This document shows, piece after piece, positions 27,235 through 35,152 of a stretch of 38,333 bases of DNA. A program made the translations under genes and the position numbers. The notes beneath the pieces are model-generated. The model did no database searches. It had not been told where the DNA came from and saw only the letters and a program-made list of their open reading frames with translations. The stretch comes from Vreelandella subglaciescola (lineage in GTDB: Bacteria > Pseudomonadota > Gammaproteobacteria > Pseudomonadales > Halomonadaceae). The stretch covers positions 1-38,333 of the forward strand of contig JAKDRW010000016.1 in assembly GCA_030454225.1 (NCBI GenBank). Direction: 5' to 3'. The first letter of the stretch is position 1. Every line of letters starts with the position of its first letter.

Positions 27235-28049
27235 CGGCGACCTCCTCCGAACATACGGTTTAACAGGCCTTTTTTCTGGGCTTCGTGAAAGCGCAGCGGT
27301 ACGTCTTCACCCATCAGCCGCGATACGGTATCGGTGTAGGCTTGGCCGGCATCGCTCGATTCATCGTGGGTCACCGGCACGCCCTGGTTGGACGCGCGCA
27401 GAACCGCCTCGGACTCGGGGATCAGCCCCAGCAGGTCAATCGCCAGAATCTCGCGAATATCGTCAAGAGTCAGCATGTCGCCGCTGGTCACCCGATTGGG
27501 GTTATAACGGGTAATCAGCAAATGCTCCTTGATCGGATCATTGCCCTGCTCGGCGCGCTGGGTCTTGGCCGCCAGCAACCCCAGAATGCGGTCGGAATCG
27601 CGCACCGACGATACTTCGGGGTTGGTGACTACAATGGCTTCGTCGGCGTAGTACATGGCCAGCTGCGCGCCGCTTTCAATTCCCGCCGGCGAGTCGCACA
27701 GCACATAGTCAAAGTCTTCTCTGAGCTTGACCAGCACCTCGGCGATGCCTTCCTGGGTGAGCGCGTCTTTATCGCGGGTTTGCGAAGCGGGCAGAATAAA
27801 CAGATTATCCACGCGCTTGTCACGGATCAGCGCCTGATTGAGCCCCGCTTCTCCCTGGATAACGTTAACCAGGTCATACACTACGCGCCGCTCGCAGCCC
27901 ATGATCAAATCGAGGTTGCGCAACCCCACGTCAAAGTCGATAACCACGGTTTTTTTGCCGCGCAGCGCAAGGCCGGTAGAAATGGCCGCCGCGCTGGTGG
28001 TTTTACCGACCCCCCCTTTGCCTGACGTTACTACGATGATTTTGGCCAA
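27231..28049 (-). CDS. minD: Septum site-determining ATPase MinD
   Basis: The ParA/MinD-type ATPase has a deviant Walker A ([13 protein letters not shown]), [16 protein letters not shown], and a C-terminal amphipathic membrane-targeting helix ([14 protein letters not shown]). It recruits MinC to the membrane. An ATG at 28056-28058 has AAAGG directly against it, too close to work well. TTG three codons later (28047-28049) has AAAGG about 9 nt upstream and gives [18 protein letters not shown], colinear with E. coli [19 protein letters not shown] therefore place the start at 28049 (272 aa). Confidence 0.95.
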   Translation of the reverse strand: MAKIIVVTSGKGGVGKTTSAAAISTGLALRGKKTVVIDFDVGLRNLDLIMGCERRVVYDLVNVIQGEAGLNQALIRDKRVDNLFILPASQTRDKDALTQEGIAEVLVKLREDFDYVLCDSPAGIESGAQLAMYYADEAIVVTNPEVSSVRDSDRILGLLAAKTQRAEQGNDPIKEHLLITRYNPNRVTSGDMLTLDDIREILAIDLLGLIPESEAVLRASNQGVPVTHDESSDAGQAYTDTVSRLMGEDVPLRFHEAQKKGLLNRMFGGGRR

Positions 28050-28106
28050 GATTGACATCCTTTAATAAAGCGATAATCCGCTAGCTAGGCGTATTCATTT
28101 TTCGCG

Positions 28107-28898
28107 TTAGCTTAGCGGCTTTATCTCAAGCTGCTGTTGATAAAAGTGCACTTCCACTGACGCGCCCAGCAGCTGGGGATCCAAGTCTTCCAAACGCTTG
28201 TAATTGCCCGCCACGGATAAAAGCTCAGCGTTTAATTCGCGACAGTAAATACCGGCTTCCAGGTTGCCGTGCATCCCCGCTAGCGCGCGTCCGCGTAGTG
28301 CGCCATACACGTGAATATTACCCGCTGCCAACACTTCCGCCCCGGCGTTGACGGCCCCCACGACGACCAAGTCGCCGTGGGCGGCGCTTATCTGCTGGCC
28401 GGAACGCACCGTGCCGCGGTAAAGCTTGGCTTGCAGCGCAGGAGCGCTTTCGTGCGGCTCCGGCATTGGGGCATCCAGCTCTGCATCAGCCGGCTCCCCT
28501 GTAGCTAAGTCCGGGTCACCCGGTCGAGCCGCGGGCGTTTTTTCTACGCTTGCCAGAGGCCGCGCGCGGCGCTCTTCTACCGGCGCAAACCAGCCAAGTC
28601 CCAGCGCCCAGGCCGACTGGCGTATCGGATCTGCGCCGCCTCGAACGGCCACCGGCAGCAGCTTGTGATCGCGGCACACCGCGCAGATTCGCTCAAGCGC
28701 CAGATGCGACTCGCCAAGCTTTTCCACGCTCAGCACAACCGGTGTATGCTGGAAAAACGCCGGCGACTGGGTAAGCTTGTTCTCTAACTGCTGACGAATG
28801 CGCTCGGGGTCGGCACTACCCAGCTCCATTACGGTCATGGGCAGCATCCCGCCTTTAAAGGTAAAGGCCTCTTCGGCACTATCCTCGTTGAGACTCAT
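28107..28898 (-). CDS. minC: Septum formation inhibitor MinC
   Basis: About 263 residues form an N-terminal MinC_N domain (AFTFKGGMLPMTVMEL), a long Pro/Glu/Ala-rich linker (about 120-160) and a C-terminal beta-helix (GTVRSGQQISAAHGDLVVVGAVNAGAEV ... GNIHVYGALRGRALAG). MinC blocks FtsZ polymerisation away from midcell. ATG at 28896-28898 has GGAG 8 nt upstream; the longer frame to 28991 adds an Arg-rich segment not expected in MinC. It is the first gene of minC-minD-minE and is divergent from the DUF349 gene. Confidence 0.95.
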   Translation of the reverse strand: MSLNEDSAEEAFTFKGGMLPMTVMELGSADPERIRQQLENKLTQSPAFFQHTPVVLSVEKLGESHLALERICAVCRDHKLLPVAVRGGADPIRQSAWALGLGWFAPVEERRARPLASVEKTPAARPGDPDLATGEPADAELDAPMPEPHESAPALQAKLYRGTVRSGQQISAAHGDLVVVGAVNAGAEVLAAGNIHVYGALRGRALAGMHGNLEAGIYCRELNAELLSVAGNYKRLEDLDPQLLGASVEVHFYQQQLEIKPLS

Positions 28899-29086
28899 GG
28901 CCGAAACTCCATGTCTGGGTCGGTAAAGTGAACGGTAGCGCATCCGTATGCGCCGAGGCGGTGGGGCGACATTCCCCGCAACGCCGACCATGTTACCGCA
29001 AAGCTAAGCGACAGCGTCAGCAACTGCAACCACCAACTGCCGATGGCGTATTTTTTTCACGATCGGCCTTTTTCGCAGGATGATAC

Positions 29087-31888
29087 ATGCAAGGACTGTT
29101 ACGTCGCCTGTTTGCCCCTCGCTGGCAGCACCCGCGCGCCGAGATTCGTCGTCAGGCGCTTGACCAGCTCGACCCGGCCAAACCCGACCAGCATAGCGCG
29201 CTTGAAGCGCTCGCTCACGACAGCCAGGCGGATATTCGCCTTGCCGCACTGTGCGCGCTGGACGACCTCACAGGGCTGGTGAGCGCTTTTCCCGAACAGC
29301 GCGATAGCCCGGCCTGGCGCCACGCGCTTATCCAGCGGCTCAGCGGCCGCGAGGGGCAGTGCGCCCTCGCTACACGCCAGGCGCTGCTGGCCGATATTGA
29401 CGATACGCCGCTGCTCGGCCAGGTTGCGCTGGAAGGCGATAATCTGGATCTGCGCCTTGCCGCACTGGCTCGCCTTGAAGACGAAAGCGACCTTGTCTAT
29501 CAGGCCTGCCACAACCGCGTCGCCACGATTCGCCAGCGGGCCGCCGAGCGGGTATCGAGCGAAGCCGGCCTCAAGCAGCTGCTGAAAGAATCGCGCCGCG
29601 ACCGCCAGGTGACGCGCCTTGCCCGCGAGCACCTTAATCGCCTGAAGGCCGACGCTCAATGGGTCAACGAACAACGCACGCGCCGTGAAACGCTGCTTGA
29701 ACAGCTGGAAAAACACGCCCACTCGGTGTGGGAGCCGCTTTATGATGCCCGCTTTCGCCACCTGAAAAGCGCATGGGATGCGCTTTCCAAGCGACCCAGT
29801 GCCGAGCAGGAAGCGCGCCATCAGCAGGCCGTGCTGTGCTGCGAAAAAACGCTCCACGACCGCGCCGCCGAAGAACACACTCGCCAGAGGCAGGCAGAAC
29901 GCCAACAAAGCGCTGAAACCGAGCGCGAAGCGTTACTCAATGCCTTCGAAGAAAGCCTTGACGGCGCTTGCCATGGCCAGGCGCTTGGCGCCCAGGATAT
30001 CGCCAGCCTGCACGCCGAACGACGGCTTTCGGGTCAACGCTGGCAGTCACTTTCCGATATCTATCCGCCGGGTGATGCCACCCGCGAACGCTATGCCCGG
30101 ATCGTCGCGCGCCACGAACACTACGCCACCGCCTGGCAGCGCTACCTTGACGCCAGCACCGACCTGCAGGCCGCGCTCGACAATGCCGATGCCGAAGCGT
30201 TATCCAAGCTCGTCAGTGCCTGCCAGTGGCCAGATGAGCTGCCGCTGCCGGCGCTGCTGACGCGCGCCCGCGCCCGCCTTGATGCCCTCAAGCAGCACGG
30301 TGCAGACAGCGCTGCGCTGGAAACCCTAAGTCACGAGCTGAAAACGCTCGAACGGCGGCTGGAACAAGGCGCGTTTACCGACGCCAACCGATTGTATCAA
30401 CGGCTAAAACCCCACGTTGATGCGCTGGCCGGCACCAACGGTACAGCGCTCAAGGCACGACTTAAACACCTGGGCGCACGCTTGGCCGAGCTGCGCGACT
30501 GGCGCGGTTTTGTGGCCGGCCCCAAACGCGAGCAGCTATGCGCCGGCATTGAGGCACTGGCTGACAGCACCCAGCTGACAGACACCGCGCTGGATCACCG
30601 TCACCGCCAGCTGATCAAAGACTGGAAAGCGCTAGGCGACGCAGCCGCCACGCGCGAGCTATCGCGCCGTTTTCGCGCTGGCTCCGACCGTATTCATCAG
30701 CGCCTGGCGCCGTGGCATGACGCCCTCACCCGGCAACGCAGTGATAACCTGGCCGCCCGCGAGGCACTCTGCGAACAGTTGGAAAAGCTACTTGAACAGC
30801 CCGCCGAGGACGCCGACCCCGACGCGCTGCGCCAGATCCGCGATCGCTCGCGCCACCAGTGGCGTGAGTACTCCCCCGTGCCACGCCAGCAAGCGGAAGC
30901 CGTGGGCCGACGCTTTGCCCACGCCCGCCACCGCCTGCAGGCACTTATCGACCAGCGTGCCAAGCATATTGCCGCACAAAAGCGCGCGTTGGTGGAAAAA
31001 GCCCAGGCGCTGACCGACAGCCCCGAGCCGCTTGCCGCACGCACCGCTCAGGCCAAGGCGCTCCAGCAACAGTGGCGCGAACTGGGCCGCGCGCCCAAAG
31101 GCGACGAACAAACCCTATGGCACGCTTTCCGCCGCGCCTGCGATGCGCTGTTTGCCGAACGCGACGCGCACAGAAATGAGCACGCCGAGCGCCAGCAACA
31201 GCGGCTGGACGCTATGCAGGCACTGATCGAACGCATGGACGCGTGGCAGCCCGAGAGCGCCACCGATAGCGCAACCCTTGACGACTTTCTCAGCCAAACC
31301 GCCGCACTTGAACCGCTGCCACGCGGCAAGCGCAGCGACGGCATGCAAAAGCGGCTCAATGGCATCGTTCGCGCGCGCCGCGAACGGCTTGGCCAGCTTG
31401 AGGTCAACGACGTGATTGCCCAGTGGCAGCACAGCGTGCCGCTGCTCAACGCTCATCTCTCAGCCGACCAGCTGGCGCTTGAGGGCAAGCCCGTCCAGGA
31501 CGTGGATACCGGCCAAATCCTCGACGCACCGCTTCCACCACGATTTAACGAGTCTCACCGCCAACGCAACGCCAGCCGCCAGCAGCTTACGGACTTTGGC
31601 GCCACTGCTCACGAACAGCAGCGCGACCGCCTCGCGCGACTGCGCGTACACCTTTCATTGCTGGCCACCGGCCAGGTACAGCAAAGCGACGAACCGCTGC
31701 GCCTGGCGATTCATGTCGAGCGCCTGAACGAGGGGCTAAATAAAGCACGCCGCCCCGCCGACGAGCTCAGCGATATTCTCGCTGCCCTGCTCGCGCTTGG
31801 CCCCATGCCGCAGACCCTGTGGGACGACACGGTAACCACCTTTGATACCCTGCTGCTAAGGCTTTCCAGCAATTATTCACCCTGGTGA
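29087..31888 (+). CDS. Large DUF349-family helical protein
   Basis: The 933-residue, highly charged, Ala/Arg/Glu-rich protein is almost entirely predicted helix. Residues ~1-180 form HEAT-like units (repeats of LAALARLEDESDLVYQAC and LAALCALDDLTGLV type). The rest contains several W-x-x-L-x-x-A repeats typical of DUF349 (LIKDWKALGDAA, QQQWRELGRAPKGDEQTLWHAFRRACDALF). No catalytic motif, signal peptide or membrane segment is visible. DUF349 proteins have no settled biochemical role. AGGA precedes the ATG by 8 nt. It lies divergent from minC. No terminator is seen between it and the tRNA promoter. Confidence 0.8.
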   Translation: MQGLLRRLFAPRWQHPRAEIRRQALDQLDPAKPDQHSALEALAHDSQADIRLAALCALDDLTGLVSAFPEQRDSPAWRHALIQRLSGREGQCALATRQALLADIDDTPLLGQVALEGDNLDLRLAALARLEDESDLVYQACHNRVATIRQRAAERVSSEAGLKQLLKESRRDRQVTRLAREHLNRLKADAQWVNEQRTRRETLLEQLEKHAHSVWEPLYDARFRHLKSAWDALSKRPSAEQEARHQQAVLCCEKTLHDRAAEEHTRQRQAERQQSAETEREALLNAFEESLDGACHGQALGAQDIASLHAERRLSGQRWQSLSDIYPPGDATRERYARIVARHEHYATAWQRYLDASTDLQAALDNADAEALSKLVSACQWPDELPLPALLTRARARLDALKQHGADSAALETLSHELKTLERRLEQGAFTDANRLYQRLKPHVDALAGTNGTALKARLKHLGARLAELRDWRGFVAGPKREQLCAGIEALADSTQLTDTALDHRHRQLIKDWKALGDAAATRELSRRFRAGSDRIHQRLAPWHDALTRQRSDNLAAREALCEQLEKLLEQPAEDADPDALRQIRDRSRHQWREYSPVPRQQAEAVGRRFAHARHRLQALIDQRAKHIAAQKRALVEKAQALTDSPEPLAARTAQAKALQQQWRELGRAPKGDEQTLWHAFRRACDALFAERDAHRNEHAERQQQRLDAMQALIERMDAWQPESATDSATLDDFLSQTAALEPLPRGKRSDGMQKRLNGIVRARRERLGQLEVNDVIAQWQHSVPLLNAHLSADQLALEGKPVQDVDTGQILDAPLPPRFNESHRQRNASRQQLTDFGATAHEQQRDRLARLRVHLSLLATGQVQQSDEPLRLAIHVERLNEGLNKARRPADELSDILAALLALGPMPQTLWDDTVTTFDTLLLRLSSNYSPW

Positions 31889-31900
31889 CTTGTAAAACAT

Positions 31901-31928
31901 TTGACATATCGGAGAAATAACGTAGTAT
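31901..31928 (+). promoter_or_regulatory. Promoter of the initiator tRNA gene
   Basis: A perfect -35 TTGACA (31901-31906), 16-nt spacer and -10 TAGTAT (31923-31928) lie 13 nt before the mature tRNA 5' end, just after the DUF349 stop codon. Confidence 0.85.
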
Positions 31929-31941
31929 GCATCTCAGTTGA

Positions 31942-32018
<77 letters not shown>

Positions 32019-32029
32019 ATATTTCGAGA

Positions 32030-32062
32030 GGCAGATCAGTAACTTACTGGTCTGCCTTTTTT
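32030..32062 (+). terminator. Rho-independent terminator of the tRNA gene
   Basis: GGCAGATCAGTAA (32030-32042) pairs with TTACTGGTCTGCC (32044-32056) with one G-T wobble, followed by TTTTTT (32057-32062). Confidence 0.88.
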
Positions 32063-32087
32063 GTTGCGTGTCTTTCCAAATTCCTCT

Positions 32088-32114
32088 GTGCCCACCTTGT
32101 GCCCACGCCGTGCC
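32088..32114. repeat. Three 11-bp-spaced GTGCCCAC-like repeats (candidate integrase arm sites)
   Basis: GTGCCCAC occurs at 32088-32095 and 32099-32106, and a partial copy GTGCC(TA) at 32110, each 11 bp apart, so on the same helix face. They lie 70-100 bp past the tRNA 3' end, where a tRNA-targeting integrase would bind arm-type sites. Confidence 0.45.
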
Positions 32115-32204
32115 TATAAGCTTTATATCTTGCTCAGCAGCCAAAATCTGGCCTGACCTTCAGGCAACAAGGGCGCCGCCTCCTACCTTACGACTTATAT
32201 AAGC

Positions 32205-32438
32205 TCACCCCTCCTTTGGCTCCTTGACGTGCGTTACCAGCTGCTCGACTTCGCAGTCGAAGTAGTAGCACAGCTTATCCAAATTATCGGTCACCGTGCT
32301 GTGGCCCGGATGATTGATAATTTTTGACAGGGTCATTCGGTTGATACCCGTCTCCTTGGCAATTTCGCCAACCGTAATTCTCCGCCTTTCCGCGAACTCC
32401 TTGTCGGCGATCAGCCCCTTCAAGTGATATCGAATCAT
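32205..32438 (-). CDS. XRE/Cro-like repressor of the island
   Basis: The 77-residue protein has a helix-turn-helix VGEIAKETGINRMTLSKIINHPGHSTV and a following helix DNLDKLCYYFDCEVEQLV, the fold of phage Cro/C1-type XRE regulators (YozG-like). ATG at 32436-32438 has AGGAGA 5 nt upstream; the longer frame begins with a Phe-rich string from the AT-rich operator region. It is divergent from the excisionase-like gene and probably represses it and itself through the repeated operator between them. Confidence 0.85.
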   Translation of the reverse strand: MIRYHLKGLIADKEFAERRRITVGEIAKETGINRMTLSKIINHPGHSTVTDNLDKLCYYFDCEVEQLVTHVKEPKEG

Positions 32439-32465
32439 CTTTTCTCCTAAAAAAAGATTAAAAAA

Positions 32466-32545
32466 ATTATCAAAAGATGGTTGAAACAATCACTTGATAG
32501 TATATATTTCAAATCAGGCGATTAAATATATTATCAAATGATCAC
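32466..32545. promoter_or_regulatory. AT-rich divergent control region with three operator-like repeats
   Basis: Three 16-bp copies of an A.TATCAA..GAT element lie between the repressor and xis: 32466-32481 (plus), 32486-32501 (minus strand) and 32530-32545 (plus). Invariant positions are A, TATCAA and GAT. A plus-strand promoter TTGAAA (32481-32486) - 16 nt - TATATT (32503-32508) runs through them, and the middle copy fills its spacer. Confidence 0.6.
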
Positions 32546-32561
32546 CAGAGGAGATGATCGC

Positions 32562-32801
32562 ATGGACGTTACATTTTTGACAACGGATGAGCTGTCCGCC
32601 CGCATCAAATACGACGCACGTACGATCCGCCAGCAGCTCAAAGACAGCGTCCTCATTGAAGGCACGCACTATATCCGCCCATTTGGCCGCCGGAAAATTC
32701 TCTACATCTGGGAGGCAATTCAGGAGGAAATGCTTCAAACGAGCACCCGTCAGCAAGAAGTGACCATCCCGATGGCCAACGGGGGTGCATGCCATGGGTA
32801 A
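32562..32801 (+). CDS. Small excisionase-like DNA-binding protein
   Basis: The product has about 79 residues. Its body, FLTTDELSARIKYDARTIRQQLKDSVLIEGTHYIRPFGRRKILYIWEAI, has the winged-helix pattern of phage excisionases and MerR-like DNA binders (L-T-x-x-E-L-A, then a variable wing and a final W-x-x-I). ATG at 32562 has GAGGAG 8 nt upstream, whereas the ATG at 32538 lies in the operator and has none. Its end overlaps the integrase start, the usual xis-int arrangement. Excision control is inferred from position. Confidence 0.7.
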   Translation: MDVTFLTTDELSARIKYDARTIRQQLKDSVLIEGTHYIRPFGRRKILYIWEAIQEEMLQTSTRQQEVTIPMANGGACHG

Positions 32802-34032
32802 GGTTCGTGTCCGTAAGGAAAGCAACAAGCTGTTTCTTGATTTCCGTTATAAAGGTCAGCGCTTTCGGGAGCAGACCCTGCTGGACGACAACAACGCTAA
32901 CCGCAAGCAGTTGGAACGCTTACTGCAGCGCATGGAAGCAAAAATGCTGCTGGAACAGTTCAATTACGCAGATTTTTTTCCTAACAGCCGAAACCTGAAA
33001 AAGCTGGGCCTGAATGATGCCAAAGGCAAGCAAGCGACCTCGGCATCCATCAGCAAACAGAACAGCGGCTCTGTCGAGACTCCCCGTTTCAGCGACTTTG
33101 CTGACCAGTGGCTGGAGGAAAGCAAAATCGAATGGCGAGCGTCGCACTGTCGCAACGTGTGCTCAATCCTCGATAGCTCACTGAAACCTGAGCTCGGTAA
33201 AACGCCCGTCGGTGACATTACCAAGGCCGACATCATGGCCTTTCGTGCCAAGCTCGCAAAGCGCCGAGGGCGCGGCACCACCGGGCTACTGTCACCCAAA
33301 ACGATAAATAGCCATATGACCGTGCTGCGCACGGTGCTGGATGAGGCTGCCGAGCGTTTTGGCTTTGATACTCCCTATAAAAACATCAAGCCGCTGAAGC
33401 TGCGGAAGACGCATATCGAGCCGTTTTCCTTACACGAAGTGCAGCGCATTATCGACAACGTCCGCCCGGACTACCGCGACTACTACACGGTGCGCTTTTT
33501 TACCGGCATGCGCACCGGTGAAATCGATGGTCTGAAATGGAAGCACGTTGATTTTGCGGCCCGCGAGATCCTCGTACGTGAAACGCTGATCTACGGCCAA
33601 ACCGAGTACACCAAGACGGACGGCTCACAGCGGGAAATTCCGATGTTTGGCCAAGTATACGACGCTCTCAAAACGCAGCATGCCGCTACCGGGCGCAAGA
33701 GCGAATACGTCTTTTGTAATCAGCTAGGGCAACCCCTCGATCACAACAACGTGACCAAGCGCGTGTGGTACCCGCTGCTCAGGGCGCTCGGCCTAACCAA
33801 GCGACGCCCTTACCAAACCCGCCATACGGCCGCGACACTGTTTCTGGCATCTGGTGAAAACCCCGAATGGGTCGCCCGAATGCTCGGGCATTCATCAACA
33901 GAAATGCTATTCAAGGTCTACTCGCGCTACGTGCCCAACGCTACACGTATGGACGGAACCGCCTTCGAGCGCCTGCTAAGCCACACGACGTCCACTCAGG
34001 CTCAAAAGGAGCGCAATCATGAAACGGTCTAA
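32794..34032 (+). CDS. int: Tyrosine-type site-specific integrase of the island
   Basis: About 412 residues form an N-terminal arm-binding domain (VRVRKESNKLFLDFRYKGQRFREQTLL, as in DUF3596 integrases), a core-binding domain (~100-185) and a catalytic domain. Catalytic residues are Arg240 (TGMRTGEIDGL), a lysine near 274, Arg343 (YQTRHTAAT, with Tyr in place of the first His of HxxR as in this branch), His366 (LGHSS) and Tyr376 (KVYSRY). ATG 32794 is preferred over the in-frame GTG at 32785. It probably recombines at the initiator tRNA gene lying upstream. It overlaps the next gene by 14 nt. Confidence 0.93.
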   Translation: MGKVRVRKESNKLFLDFRYKGQRFREQTLLDDNNANRKQLERLLQRMEAKMLLEQFNYADFFPNSRNLKKLGLNDAKGKQATSASISKQNSGSVETPRFSDFADQWLEESKIEWRASHCRNVCSILDSSLKPELGKTPVGDITKADIMAFRAKLAKRRGRGTTGLLSPKTINSHMTVLRTVLDEAAERFGFDTPYKNIKPLKLRKTHIEPFSLHEVQRIIDNVRPDYRDYYTVRFFTGMRTGEIDGLKWKHVDFAAREILVRETLIYGQTEYTKTDGSQREIPMFGQVYDALKTQHAATGRKSEYVFCNQLGQPLDHNNVTKRVWYPLLRALGLTKRRPYQTRHTAATLFLASGENPEWVARMLGHSSTEMLFKVYSRYVPNATRMDGTAFERLLSHTTSTQAQKERNHETV

Positions 34033-34978
34033 TGTTAGCCCCGCTACCGCCGCAGCCTCATTCACCGGTACATACCGCCTGACAGGCCGTATCGTGGTAT
34101 TTGACAGCGCCAAAACACCTTTCTTGAAGCTGCGCCTGAGCGACTGCCGGCATGACCATATCGCAATGCTGAACCTGGATACCACCGCCGTCCCGGAACG
34201 TATTGGCCACCTGGACCTTGTTACACCCAAGGGGGTTACTCAACCACACGCTGACAATACCGCACTCCTTAGCGAATTTCGTAAAGCGACCAAAGAAGAG
34301 GCCAATACGTTAGCAACACTGCAGACGTTACCGCGCACTTATTGCCCCGTGCCCACTGCCCTTGACCAGCTGGTAGCCGCTGGACAATCGTTACAATCAC
34401 CTCATTTGCGGGCTTTTCTGACGCGCGTACTTGAGCGCAAAAGCCGCATGGAATCCTTTTTGAATGCGCCGGCCAGCGCCAACCATCATCACGCTCACAC
34501 CGGTGGGCTCTTGCAGCACTCGTTGGAAGTAGGCAAAAACGCCGTGGCCATGCTGCGCCTGAATGAGCCCAGCATGCCGCGCCTAATGCAGGAAACATGC
34601 TTTGTTGCGGGCCTGCTGCACGATATCGGCAAAACCTATACCTACGACTCCAAAGGCAAGCCCAACGCCGCCTGGAAGCTCTGCAGTCATGATGCCTTTA
34701 CGTTGGAAGCCTGCGCCAATGGCCTTGCCTACCTCGACCAGCACGAACCAGAGGTTGCCCTGACGCTACGCCACATTTGGACATGTGCATCGCCGGGTGC
34801 CCGCTACGGCCACACTGCCGCCATGACGCTGGCACGCTATGTTCGCGACGCCGACGGGCAAAGTGCCATGGCAGATGGCCAACAGCGCGCCTTCAACAAA
34901 AGTGCTCGCTGGGGCTTCAACCGACTGGGCAACAACGTATTTTGGCAGCCTGAGTTGCTTGCAGCTTCGGCACCCTGA
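34019..34978 (+). CDS. OB-fold plus HD-domain protein (YhaM-like), coupled to the integrase
   Basis: The 319-residue protein has a beta-rich N-terminal ~70 residues (FTGTYRLTGRIVVFDSAKTPFLKLRL) resembling an OB-fold. A metal-dependent HD phosphohydrolase domain follows: HHHAHTGGLLQHSLEV, then AGLLHDIGKTYTY (His201-Asp202), then a later SHDAFTLEA histidine. The order and length resemble YhaM 3'-5' exoribonucleases. The GGLLQHSLEV block also resembles the TraI/MobH-type HD domain of conjugative relaxases. AAAGGAG lies inside the end of int, so the two are translationally coupled. A terminator follows. Possible roles are nucleic-acid degradation in island maintenance or defence; neither is shown. 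Confidence 0.7.
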   Translation: MKRSNVSPATAAASFTGTYRLTGRIVVFDSAKTPFLKLRLSDCRHDHIAMLNLDTTAVPERIGHLDLVTPKGVTQPHADNTALLSEFRKATKEEANTLATLQTLPRTYCPVPTALDQLVAAGQSLQSPHLRAFLTRVLERKSRMESFLNAPASANHHHAHTGGLLQHSLEVGKNAVAMLRLNEPSMPRLMQETCFVAGLLHDIGKTYTYDSKGKPNAAWKLCSHDAFTLEACANGLAYLDQHEPEVALTLRHIWTCASPGARYGHTAAMTLARYVRDADGQSAMADGQQRAFNKSARWGFNRLGNNVFWQPELLAASAP

Positions 34979-34999
34979 CCCGCACACGCCGCCGAAGAC

Positions 35000-35032
35000 A
35001 ACGCCGCTAGTAAAGCTGAGCGGCGTTTTTTT
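35000..35032 (+). terminator. Rho-independent terminator of the xis-int-HD operon
   Basis: AACGCCGCT (35000-35008) pairs with AGCGGCGTT (35019-35027), followed by a run of seven T (35026-35032). It ends the integration module and separates it from the methyltransferase gene. Confidence 0.88.
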
Positions 35033-35152
35033 ATAGGCAGCGTACTGCATCAAGCCAGCTTTTCACCCTATCCCAGCCGCTCTGATTGGCCTTCCCACTC
35101 CATTCCTTTACCATTCCTGCAACTATGTGCAATAAAAGCGCAGGGAGCCGCC

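Noticed and set aside
29099..29908. 269-codon minus-strand frame inside the DUF349 gene
   Set aside because: Shadow frame; repeats in it merely mirror the HEAT-like repeats of the sense strand.
32151..32165. Terminator for the XRE repressor gene
   Set aside because: A 6-bp stem with 3-nt loop exists, but no T-run follows on the minus strand.
34019..34978. Conjugative relaxase of the TraI/MobH type
   Set aside because: Only the HD-like block is shared. The protein is short, has an OB-like N-terminus and no transfer genes nearby.
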